Assembly: GCA_001751005.1 (NCBI GenBank)
Contig: MAXL01000074.1
Coordinates: forward strand, 1-9,452
Source: Desulfobacterales bacterium S5133MH16
GTDB lineage: Bacteria > Desulfobacterota > Desulfobacteria > Desulfobacterales > UBA11574
Length of the DNA stretch: 9,452 bases
Direction of reading: 5' to 3'
Every line of letters starts with the position of its first letter. The first letter of the stretch is position 1. Both the position numbers and the translations under genes were made by a program. Positions 1 through 6,522 of this stretch are shown in pieces. Under the pieces are notes generated by a model, which was not told the DNA's origin, ran no database searches, and worked only from the letters and a program-made list of their open reading frames with translations.

Positions 1-825
1 ATCACTCGACCGCTTGCCCGGATGACTAACGCGGCCGAAGAGATTGCCAAGGGAAGGTTTGATGTGCGCATCAATGAACCGCGGGCCGATGAAATCGGAC
101 GCCTGGGAAGTTCCATCAACCACATGACTTCGCGCTTATGCGGTTTTGTGAAAGGCCAGAAAAGTTTTTTGGGTGATGTGGCACATGAACTGGGCTCCCC
201 CATCGCCCGGATTCAGATCGGGCTCGGCATACTGGAGCAACGCGTGGATGAAAATAACCGAAAGCAGGTGGTCGATGTGATGGAAGATGTGACACACATG
301 TCGAACCTGGTCAACGAACTGCTTTCCTTTTCACGGGCCGAAATGGACACGGCAAAGGTCATGCTCAAGACAATTGAACTCCTTCCCGTATTGCAACGGG
401 CGGTGCAACGGGAGAGCATGCCCACAACGGAGATTATCACGAAAATCGATCCCAAGATCCGGGTTATCGCAGATCCCGAGCTTCTGGCCCGAGCACTGGC
501 CAATATTATCAGAAATGCCGTAAAGTACGCTGGAGACGCAGGACCGATTCACGTTTCAGCTAAAAGAGAAGGAAATAAAATAGAGATCCAGGTCAAAGAC
601 TCCGGTCCCGGCGTGCCCGATGACCTTGTGGAACAGCTTTTCGAACCTTTCTTTCGCCCCGAACCCTCTCGGGATCGCTGTTCCGGTGGCGTCGGCCTTG
701 GACTGGCTATCGTAAAAACCTGCATTGAAACCTGCAAAGGCACTGTTTCCGCCCAAAACCTTAAACCCAAAGGATTTGCGGTAACAATCACCTTAACGTC
801 TGACACTTCAAGATCTGAATCTTAA
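1..825 (+). CDS. CpxA-like sensor histidine kinase, 3' part
   Basis: C-terminal 274 residues of a membrane sensor kinase. The frame is open from base 1 (ITRPLARM...), so the Met at 22 is internal and the sensor and transmembrane segments lie before the window. In order: the second half of a HAMP linker (INEPRADEIGRL); a HisKA dimerisation helix with the H-box VAHELGSPIARIQ, its phospho-accepting His codon at 184-186; and a HATPase_c domain with N-box NIIRNAVKYA, G1 box DSGPGVPD, F-box FEPFFRP and G2 box GGVGLGLAIVK. All catalytic motifs are present, so the kinase core looks functional. By family knowledge it autophosphorylates on His and passes phosphate to a response regulator, probably encoded just upstream. 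The HisKA region resembles CpxA/RstB-type kinases, but the signal cannot be deduced without the sensor domain. The gene converges on the minus-strand gene ending at 919. Confidence 0.94.
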   Translation: MTRPLARMTNAAEEIAKGRFDVRINEPRADEIGRLGSSINHMTSRLCGFVKGQKSFLGDVAHELGSPIARIQIGLGILEQRVDENNRKQVVDVMEDVTHMSNLVNELLSFSRAEMDTAKVMLKTIELLPVLQRAVQRESMPTTEIITKIDPKIRVIADPELLARALANIIRNAVKYAGDAGPIHVSAKREGNKIEIQVKDSGPGVPDDLVEQLFEPFFRPEPSRDRCSGGVGLGLAIVKTCIETCKGTVSAQNLKPKGFAVTITLTSDTSRSES

Positions 826-869
826 GTTATACAATCGCTTCGCGATTCTATATAACGCGGCTTCGCCGC
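826..869. repeat. Compound palindromic spacer between convergent genes
   Basis: Starts directly after the kinase stop codon. The outer arms GTTATA (826-831) and TATAAC (851-856) enclose AATCGC-TTC-GCGATT (833-847), and a second hairpin GCGGC-TTC-GCCGC (857-869) follows at once. Both hairpins share the loop TTC. No T-tract follows on the plus strand (the next bases are TCTAAAAAAGG), so this is not a textbook plus-strand terminator. A weak ATTCC/GGAAT inverted repeat at 883-898, read on the minus strand, is followed by a short T run and could help end the gene at 919. The modular build suggests a dispersed REP-like intergenic repeat; copy number cannot be judged from one window. Confidence 0.6.
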
Positions 870-918
870 TCTAAAAAAGGAAATTCCTAAATTGGAATAA
901 TGGCGGTAACCAATGCGT

Positions 919-1884
919 TTAACGGATATTTTCTCTTTGTTTTATCGTTTTTATTATATCCGCCAATAATGTTTTTCCTGCTTCTATGGTGCTCAGATCA
1001 TAGACCCCTGCTACAAACGCCCCTACCTGTGTTTCGATGATTTTTTGATGATAGGGTTCCTCGGAAACAAAACCGTGTTTACCAAACCGGTCAAGTGACA
1101 GACATTTTTTCCCGGATTTCAAAAAAAAAGACCGGTGTTGTTTCACGGCTTGCACCGCATCCCGGGGTGAGGGGAGCATGGCAACGAAGGCCGTTACTTT
1201 TTGACCTTGGATGCGATAATCGCATACCATAGCCCTGTCCAAAAACGCGTGTCCCAGTATGCCGCCTTTTATATAGCGTTCCGATCCGGCGACCCTGTTC
1301 TTTTCAGGGAGATAGAAAAGCTCTGGCGGCGGGGTGTTGTCACCCGGCAAATGCGCCGCAATGCTTGCGGCCATGGTCTCGACCCTTCCCTTTTCTTTTT
1401 CGAGAGTGATGTAGGCCTGTATTTCAACAAAAAATCGATCTTTATAAAAAGCAAGGTAACCGTCAGATCCGGTAGATGCTGCGCCCAAGTTCAAAGCAGA
1501 TGCCTGGCCGCCTCTTTTTGACTGTAATACTCCGAACGCATTCAGTTTGTTTCCCATATCATAAATATCGATGGTCACCGTGTCTTTTCCGCCGGCAACA
1601 GATGTATAGTTTGCCCCTGTCAGCTCAATAAAACCAAATGCAATAAAAAATTCGGCTTCGCCATTAATGTATTCATAGAGGTTTGGAGGGAGAAAACCAT
1701 AAGGCTGTCCTTCCATCTGCCATTCCGGCGACGGCAGGGCCGTGCTAAAAATCGACCCATCGCCGGATTCAGCAAGGGGGCTGATGCATGTTACGGCCAT
1801 GGAGAACAGAATCATTAAAAGAGTTATGCAGCCGCGCAAGGCCGGCCGGGTAAGGCCGGTCTTAGGTAAAATGAATATGGGCAT
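919..1884 (-). CDS. Exported DUF6599-like protein
   Basis: 321 residues. The N-terminus has a basic stretch (KTGLTRPALRG) and a hydrophobic core (about residues 19-35), consistent with a Sec signal peptide. A Cys at about residue 33 (AVTC) is a poor lipobox match, so lipoprotein status is doubtful. The mature part has a segment at residues 70-89, YEYINGEAEFFIAFGFIELT, that I recognise as typical of DUF6599 proteins, followed by a predicted mixed alpha/beta domain. No catalytic motif is visible and the family has no assigned reaction known to me. The ATG at 1884 lies 23 bp inside the end of the upstream aldo/keto reductase gene, with GGAG (1895-1898) 10 nt before it, so the two are probably co-transcribed and translationally coupled. 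A shared envelope role is inference from this arrangement and from export of both proteins. Confidence 0.85.
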   Translation of the reverse strand: MPIFILPKTGLTRPALRGCITLLMILFSMAVTCISPLAESGDGSIFSTALPSPEWQMEGQPYGFLPPNLYEYINGEAEFFIAFGFIELTGANYTSVAGGKDTVTIDIYDMGNKLNAFGVLQSKRGGQASALNLGAASTGSDGYLAFYKDRFFVEIQAYITLEKEKGRVETMAASIAAHLPGDNTPPPELFYLPEKNRVAGSERYIKGGILGHAFLDRAMVCDYRIQGQKVTAFVAMLPSPRDAVQAVKQHRSFFLKSGKKCLSLDRFGKHGFVSEEPYHQKIIETQVGAFVAGVYDLSTIEAGKTLLADIIKTIKQRENIR

Positions 1885-3067
1885 GGCGCATTCGCTCCGA
1901 TATTTTTATCCCGTTACTGCAATTACAAGTGGGCGCTGTGCAGCCCATGCATGCCAGGGCATTCTCCGTGGGCGGAAGTCTCCGGTAAGTGGCCCGGCCC
2001 AGGTCGAAGTCTTGATAGCCTTCCCAGTACATGAGACAGCGGTGAATAGTGGAAATGTCCACCTGCTTTTTGCATGAAGAGGTGCAGCTGCCGCACCTCA
2101 AGCAGTAGCGATCTTTAACCTCATCATAATAGGCCGCAAGGGTCTTTCGGTCACTCCACCCGATTTTCTTCCCAATAACGCCGGCGTTTTCCGCAAGCTG
2201 CTGCCGGTTAACCATTCCGGGGATGGCACAGTCCACAAACTGGTTGTCAAGGACCCATTTCAGTGCTGCCTGATGCGGATTGAGCGATATATTTTCTTCC
2301 GGTTTATAGCCGCCGGCCTGCGTCTTCATGGCAACAATGCCCACGCCTTTATGACGCGCGCGTTTTAATGCCTGGATGTGCGCCGGGGGGCTCTTATAAT
2401 TCAGTGTCGCCAGAAAAACATCGTAGAAGCCGGCCTCTAAAATTCGGTCCACCGTATCCACATAGGTCTGGCCCGTGGTGTGGAAAGAAATTCCCGCAAA
2501 GCGGGCTTTTCCGATTTTTTTCATTTTTTGACAAAAACCGAGCATTTCTTCATGCAACGGCCACTCCGGATTAGTAATGTTATGGAGGAAAAGCACGTCA
2601 ACATAGTCGGTCTGAAGCCTTCTTAAGCTTTTTTCCATCATGGTTTCCATGGATTTTTGATGGTTGAGCCGCTTGTTCCCGAACCGTTTATAATAAGGTG
2701 GAATTTTGGTGGCAATAAAGACTTTGGACCTGCCGTACTGTTTGAGCACCTTACCCAGCATCTTTTCGTTATTGCCGTTCTGGTACCTATGGGCCGTATC
2801 AAAATAATTGATCCCCATGTCCAGAGCTTGAAATAATACCGCGGGCTCGGACAGTCGCATCACGCCAAAGCTGAGCGCTGAAATCTTCAGGCCTGTTTTG
2901 CCAAGGGTCCGGTATTCCATGGTTGCGGATTCCTTGGAACCGGCTCCTTTAGGGGTTTTTCCCCAGACATTACGTGCAGCAAGCGTATGCACGCCAAAGG
3001 TGCTATAGGTACATGTAAGGGTAAGATCTTTTAAGAATCGACGACGGGTTAATTGTTTTTCTCTCAT
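1862..3067 (-). CDS. Tat-exported aldo/keto reductase with C-terminal Fe-S Cys clusters
   Basis: 401 residues from the ATG at 3067, chosen because GGAGG (3073-3077) lies 5 nt upstream and because this start puts a twin-arginine signal (TRRRFLKDL, residues 7-15) at the N-terminus. An in-frame ATG at 3130 would bury that signal. Residues about 51-300 form an aldo/keto reductase barrel with the full catalytic tetrad Asp90 and Tyr95 (FDTAHRY), Lys121 (ATK) and His162 (FLHN). The C-terminus carries CxxCxxCxxxC (Cys322, 325, 328, 332) and a second group CxxCxxxxCxC (Cys373, 376, 381, 383). The first set resembles the ferredoxin-like extension seen in a subgroup of bacterial and archaeal aldo/keto reductases. 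The protein probably folds with cofactor in the cytoplasm and is exported by Tat to reduce an unknown carbonyl or related substrate. It overlaps the DUF6599-like gene downstream. Confidence 0.92.
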   Translation of the reverse strand: MREKQLTRRRFLKDLTLTCTYSTFGVHTLAARNVWGKTPKGAGSKESATMEYRTLGKTGLKISALSFGVMRLSEPAVLFQALDMGINYFDTAHRYQNGNNEKMLGKVLKQYGRSKVFIATKIPPYYKRFGNKRLNHQKSMETMMEKSLRRLQTDYVDVLFLHNITNPEWPLHEEMLGFCQKMKKIGKARFAGISFHTTGQTYVDTVDRILEAGFYDVFLATLNYKSPPAHIQALKRARHKGVGIVAMKTQAGGYKPEENISLNPHQAALKWVLDNQFVDCAIPGMVNRQQLAENAGVIGKKIGWSDRKTLAAYYDEVKDRYCLRCGSCTSSCKKQVDISTIHRCLMYWEGYQDFDLGRATYRRLPPTENALACMGCTAPTCNCSNGIKISERMRHAHIHFT

Positions 3068-3165
3068 TTTGCCCTCCACCGTTTTTCTCCAAACAAAATT
3101 CAATGCGTATAACGCATGCTGTTCGGTCATGATTAGTCACTATTCACCATTCAGGCTCCGACTCC

Positions 3166-3171
3166 ATTATA
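3166..3171 (-). promoter_or_regulatory. Possible -10 box for the aldo/keto reductase pair
   Basis: The minus strand reads TATAAT, a perfect sigma-70 -10 hexamer, about 100 nt before the reductase ATG and inside the 162-nt gap after ettA. No convincing -35 hexamer occurs at 16-18 nt, and the sequence is AT-rich, so this is only a candidate. A separate promoter would fit the gap and the unrelated functions of the two transcripts. Confidence 0.25.
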
Positions 3172-3229
3172 CACTCAACGGTAATTTAATCGCCAGACAT
3201 TTTTATAACCATTTTTCTCAAACTGTCGC

Positions 3230-4909
3230 CTATCTGGACAACCGTCGATACTTGATGCGACGCGGCCGGGCGGCATCTGCACCCAGGCGCTTTTTACGGT
3301 CGGCTTCATACTCGGACCAGTTGCCCGTAAAGAAGACCACCCGGCTGTCCCCTTCGAAAGCAAGTATATGGGTGGCGATTCGGTCGAGAAACCATCGATC
3401 ATGGCTGATTACCACCGCGCAGCCGCCGAAGTGCTCCAGGGCCTCTTCCAGGGCCCGCAGCGTGTTGATGTCGAGATCGTTGGTTGGCTCGTCCAGGAGG
3501 ATGACATTGGCCCCTTCCTTAAGCATCTTGGCCAGATGTACCCGGTTGCGCTGGCCGCCGGAGAGGGTTGCCACCTTCTTCTGCTGATCGGTGCCGGAAA
3601 AATTGAGCCGGGCCACGTAGGCCCGCGAGTTGATCAATCGCTTGCCCAGTTGGATCCGGTCTTCACCACCCGTTATTTCCTCCCAGATGCTCTTGCCGGC
3701 ATCAAGTTCTTTGTCCTGGTCCACGTAGGCCAGCTTGACCGTATCGCCCAGACGGATGCTGCCGTGGTCCGGCGTTTCCTGACCGGTGATCATTTTGAAC
3801 AGGGTGGTTTTGCCGGCACCGTTGGGTCCGATGATACCGACGATACCGCCGGGGGGCAACCGAAAGCCCATATTTTCCATCAGCATGCGGTTTCCAAAGA
3901 TCTTGGTGACATTTTCCGCTTCAATGACCACATTGCCAAGGCGCGGACCCGGCGGAATGTAAAGCTCCAGATCCTTATCTCGCTTTTCGGGTTCCTGGGT
4001 GAGAAGCTTTTCGTAGGCACTGATTCGGGCTTGGCTCTTGGCATGGCGGCCCTTGGGTGACATGCGGATCCATTTCAGTTCGCGCTCCAGTGTTTTTTGG
4101 TGGGCGCTTTCGGATTTCTTCTCCCGTCGCAGGCGCTCCTGTTTCTGCTCCAGCCAGCTGGAGTAATTGCCTTTCCAGGGAATACCCACGCCCCGGTCGA
4201 GTTCGAGGATCCACCCGGCCACGTTGTCGAGAAAATAGCGGTCGTGGGTCACGGCAATGACGGTTCCCGGGTACTTCTGCAGGTGGTGCTCCATCCAGGC
4301 CACACTCTCGGCATCGAGGTGGTTGGTGGGCTCGTCTAGCAGCAGGATGTCGGGTTTTTTCAACAGCAATCGACAAAGGGCCACCCGGCGCTTCTCGCCG
4401 CCGGAAAGGACACTGACTGGAGTGTTTTCCGGGGGGCATCGCAGGGCGTCCATGGCCATTTCCAGGCGCGAGTCCAGATCCCAGGCGTTCAGTGCGTCCA
4501 GTTTTTCCTGAACCTGACCCTGGCGTTCGATAAGCTGATTCATTTCGTTGTCGCCCATGGGCTCGGCAAACTTCATGTTAATCTCTTCAAACTCTTTGAG
4601 AAGATCCGAGGTTTCTTGAACCCCTTCCTCCACTACTTCGAGGACCGTCTTGTCCACATCCACCAGGGGCTCCTGCTCCAGGTAGCCGATGGTGTATCCG
4701 TCAGATAGAATGGTTCTGCCGTTGAATTCTTGATCCACTCCGGCAAGAATACGCAGCAGCGAACTTTTGCCCGAACCGTTCAGGCCGAGCACGCCGATTT
4801 TGGCGCCGTAAAAGTAGGACAGGGATATATCCTTTAAAACCGGTTTGTTATCGTAAAACTTGCTGACTTTTATCATCGAATAGATGACTTTATCGATTTC
4901 GTTACTCAC
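3230..4909 (-). CDS. ettA: ABC-F energy-dependent translational throttle protein EttA
   Basis: 559 residues, close to the roughly 555 of E. coli EttA, with strong similarity along the whole length as I recall that sequence. Two ABC ATPase domains are in tandem without membrane segments. ABC1 has Walker A GLNGSGKS (42-49), signature LSGGE (168-172) and Walker B ILLLDEPTNHLD with Glu193. ABC2 has Walker A GPNGAGKT (361-368), signature LSGGQ (449-453) and Walker B ILLLDEPTNDLD with Glu474. The EttA-type arm insert lies at about 95-140, and the charged interdomain linker at about 242-320. The C-terminus RLGADAARPRRIKYRRLSR is characteristic of EttA. In E. coli the protein binds the ribosomal E site and gates the first elongation steps according to ATP/ADP levels. 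Translation probably starts at GTG 4909. The gene is divergent from the lytic transglycosylase gene. Confidence 0.96.
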   Translation of the reverse strand: MSNEIDKVIYSMIKVSKFYDNKPVLKDISLSYFYGAKIGVLGLNGSGKSSLLRILAGVDQEFNGRTILSDGYTIGYLEQEPLVDVDKTVLEVVEEGVQETSDLLKEFEEINMKFAEPMGDNEMNQLIERQGQVQEKLDALNAWDLDSRLEMAMDALRCPPENTPVSVLSGGEKRRVALCRLLLKKPDILLLDEPTNHLDAESVAWMEHHLQKYPGTVIAVTHDRYFLDNVAGWILELDRGVGIPWKGNYSSWLEQKQERLRREKKSESAHQKTLERELKWIRMSPKGRHAKSQARISAYEKLLTQEPEKRDKDLELYIPPGPRLGNVVIEAENVTKIFGNRMLMENMGFRLPPGGIVGIIGPNGAGKTTLFKMITGQETPDHGSIRLGDTVKLAYVDQDKELDAGKSIWEEITGGEDRIQLGKRLINSRAYVARLNFSGTDQQKKVATLSGGQRNRVHLAKMLKEGANVILLDEPTNDLDINTLRALEEALEHFGGCAVVISHDRWFLDRIATHILAFEGDSRVVFFTGNWSEYEADRKKRLGADAARPRRIKYRRLSR

Positions 4910-4918
4910 GCTTTAAAA

Positions 4919-4923
4919 CCTCC
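4919..4923 (-). promoter_or_regulatory. Ribosome binding site fixing the GTG start of ettA
   Basis: The minus strand reads GGAGG, 9 nt before the GTG at 4909. This supports a GTG start over the in-frame ATG at residue 12 (4876), which would remove the first beta strand of ABC1. Confidence 0.7.
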
Positions 4924-4988
4924 ATTAGTAAAGATTATGCAACAATGCGCAACCTAAAGACTCTCATTAATTTTCATGCAAGATTCAG

Positions 4989-5008
4989 ATTATAACTTTA
5001 TGATTATA
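4989..5008 (-). promoter_or_regulatory. Candidate -10 boxes upstream of ettA
   Basis: Two perfect TATAAT hexamers on the minus strand at 5003-5008 and 4989-4994, about 80-100 nt before the ettA start. Matching -35 boxes are poor (TTAACC at 15 nt for the first, TTTTCT at 17 nt for the second). Position and composition suit a promoter but prove nothing in such AT-rich DNA. Confidence 0.28.
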
Positions 5009-5110
5009 TAGAGAAAATAATGCGGTTAAGGCTTATATAGATACTGAAAATGAGTCTGAAACTGTAAAAAAGTGCTGGAATAAAAATAAATGAAACTATA
5101 CTTTACCCTT

Positions 5111-5128
5111 ATTGTGCTTTGGCACAAT
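5111..5128. promoter_or_regulatory. Inverted repeat ATTGTGC-TTTG-GCACAAT
   Basis: A perfect 7-bp inverted repeat with a 4-nt centre, in the divergent spacer about 200 nt from ettA. It could be an operator or a small hairpin. It shares the half-site ATTGTG/CACAAT with the palindrome at 5378-5390. No specific regulator is assigned. Confidence 0.4.
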
Positions 5129-5249
5129 TAAAAGTCGATTTTATTTTGCATATTATCGATGAATTGTCAATATTTGACTTTCGACAGTTAAAATGATTGC
5201 GATTTATTATCATTATTAACATTGATGAACTCGTAAAAAGTCTGATTTA

Positions 5250-5374
5250 GACGGTCTCGTAAAAAGTTCAAATTCAAGGCGTGCAAATTTTGTTATCATG
5301 AGGGGTACTTATCGTACGTTGAATGGTTACGAAATGCAGCACAACGCAGAAGTTGGACTTTTTACGAGACCGTC
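5250..5374. repeat. MITE-like element with 18-bp terminal inverted repeats
   Basis: The left end GACGGTCTCGTAAAAAGT (5250-5267) is the exact reverse complement of the right end ACTTTTTACGAGACCGTC (5357-5374). Partial complementarity continues inward (TTC at 5273-5275 against GAA at 5349-5351). The 125-bp unit has no coding capacity, as expected of a non-autonomous miniature element. A second, partial left end (CTCGTAAAAAGT, 5230-5241) lies just outside. AACATTG occurs on both sides (5218-5224 and 5375-5381), as a target-site duplication would if the unit spans 5225-5374. I recall similar TCGTAAAAAGT-ended repeats in Desulfobacterales genomes, but copy number cannot be checked here. Confidence 0.72.
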
Positions 5375-5377
5375 AAC

Positions 5378-5390
5378 ATTGTGTCACAAT
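5378..5390. promoter_or_regulatory. Palindrome ATTGTG-T-CACAAT before the transglycosylase gene
   Basis: A perfect 6-1-6 palindrome directly after the MITE-like element and 34 nt before the ATG at 5425. Its position near the gene start would suit a regulator site. No known operator consensus is matched with confidence. Confidence 0.38.
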
Positions 5391-5424
5391 TTAAAACGCT
5401 CGGTTTAGGTAAGAGGTAATTCGC

Positions 5425-6522
5425 ATGAAAACAAAGATTCTTCTGATGGTGGCGATAGTGTTGTTTTTGGATGTTGAGGGTTACGGTGCTTCGACCCAAC
5501 CGGTTGACCTCGCTTCACTGGTGTCTTCCGTTAAAAATATGGACACCCTGTCGTTCTGCGGGGAGCGGGTTCCCCTTGCAAATCAAGAGGTTCGGGAACG
5601 ATTTGAAAAAGAACTTCTGCTTTCGATTTGGGATCGGCCCCAGGTGATTCTCTGGCTGAAACGTTCCCGTAGATATCTGCCGTATATTGAAAAAATGTTG
5701 AGGGAAAACCGCATGCCGGAGGATCTCAAGTATCTGGCCATAGCCGAAAGTGCGCTTCGTCCCCATGCGGGCTCCAGAAAGGGAGCCATGGGATTTTGGC
5801 AGTTTCTGGCGGATACGGGCAGAAAGTACGGGTTGATAATAAACAAAAATATCGATGAAAGGCGCAACTTATTTGCCTCCACACGGGCTGCCATAAAGTA
5901 TTTTAAGGCGCTTTACCAATCCATGGGATCCTGGACCCTTGCCGCGGCTGCGTATAATATGGGTGAAGAAGGGCTGCGGGCCGAAATTATGGTACAGAAC
6001 ACCCGCGACTATTACCGGCTCTACCTGCCCCTGGAAACCCAGCGATTCATATTTCGCATTCTTTCGGTCAAGCTGATTGTTTTAGATCCGATTAAATTCG
6101 GATTTGATCTCACTGATGATGATGTTTATCCGGCCCTTGAATTCGACCGGATCACCATCGATTGTTTCCAGGAAATCCCCCTCAGCCTGATCGCAAAGGC
6201 TTCCGGAACGGATTTTAAAGCCATCAAGGATCTTAATCCCGAAATTCGGGGACATTATCTTGCCGAAGGCACCCATACAATCCTCATTCCCAAAGGGGTG
6301 AAAAAAGGGTTTAATACGCGTTATAAAAAATTGGTTAAGGAGTATCAGGCAGACAAAACCGATCGGATCTATGTCATTAAAGAAGGGGATAATTTATCCT
6401 CTATTGCCGAGAAGTTCGATGTGCCCCTGGGCGTGCTTATTATCTGGAACCGTATTGACTTAAATGAGCCGATCCATCCGGGAGATCGGCTTATTATTTA
6501 TCCCAAGGACAAAAAAGAATAA
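5425..6522 (+). CDS. MltD-like lytic transglycosylase with LysM domain
   Basis: 365 residues. The ATG is preceded by AAGAGG 8 nt upstream. Residues 1-22 form a Sec signal peptide with a likely cut after GYGA; there is no lipobox, so a soluble periplasmic enzyme rather than a lipoprotein is expected. The SLT/GH23 domain (about 80-210) has the catalytic Glu108 in AIAESALRP, then GAMGFWQF (120-127) and AAAAYNMGE (173-181), all typical of MltD-type enzymes. Residues about 245-290 resemble a degenerate LysM-like unit (IPLSLIAKASGTDFKAIKDL), and a canonical LysM lies at about 314-358 (IYVIKEGDNLSSIAEKF). The enzyme should cleave the MurNAc-GlcNAc bond in peptidoglycan, forming 1,6-anhydro ends, with LysM anchoring it to glycan. 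It is transcribed alone, flanked by repeat-bearing spacers on both sides. Confidence 0.93.
   Translation: MKTKILLMVAIVLFLDVEGYGASTQPVDLASLVSSVKNMDTLSFCGERVPLANQEVRERFEKELLLSIWDRPQVILWLKRSRRYLPYIEKMLRENRMPEDLKYLAIAESALRPHAGSRKGAMGFWQFLADTGRKYGLIINKNIDERRNLFASTRAAIKYFKALYQSMGSWTLAAAAYNMGEEGLRAEIMVQNTRDYYRLYLPLETQRFIFRILSVKLIVLDPIKFGFDLTDDDVYPALEFDRITIDCFQEIPLSLIAKASGTDFKAIKDLNPEIRGHYLAEGTHTILIPKGVKKGFNTRYKKLVKEYQADKTDRIYVIKEGDNLSSIAEKFDVPLGVLIIWNRIDLNEPIHPGDRLIIYPKDKKE

Larger units (their letters stand above)
4910..5424. other. AT-rich divergent intergenic spacer
   Basis: 515 bp between ettA (minus) and the lytic transglycosylase gene (plus), clearly more AT-rich than the flanking genes. It contains the ettA ribosome binding site, candidate minus-strand -10 boxes near 4989-5008, an ATTGTGC/GCACAAT inverted repeat (5111-5128), a MITE-like element (5250-5374) with a partial extra left end, and an ATTGTG-T-CACAAT palindrome (5378-5390). 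No credible protein-coding ORF is seen; the 13-codon frame at 5090 has no support. TTGTCA (5164-5169) and TAAAAT (5189-5194) on the plus strand are a weak promoter candidate with a long 19-nt spacer. Confidence 0.8.

Noticed and set aside
1742..2077. 111-codon plus-strand ORF across the reductase/DUF6599 junction
   Set aside because: Antisense to two well-supported genes, with no domain and no ribosome binding site of note.
3368..4060. 230-codon plus-strand ORF opposite ettA
   Set aside because: It is antisense to strongly conserved EttA codons, has no recognisable domain, and arises from the GC-biased third positions of the real gene.
3975..4439. 154-codon minus-strand ORF in another frame of ettA
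   Set aside because: Low-complexity Pro/Arg-rich translation inside the EttA coding region; a frame shadow, not a nested gene.
5090..5131. 13-codon ORF MKLYFTLIVLWHN
   Set aside because: Too short, no clear ribosome binding site, and it overlaps a palindrome; expected by chance in AT-rich DNA.
5120..5136. TGGCAC as a sigma-54 -24 element
   Set aside because: The required TTGC-type -12 element is absent at the correct spacing; TGGCAC here is part of the ATTGTGC/GCACAAT inverted repeat.
5194..5220. Fur-box-like sequence (TTATTATCATTATT)
   Set aside because: Only one half resembles the Fur consensus, the surroundings are AT-rich, and neither neighbouring gene is an iron-uptake gene.
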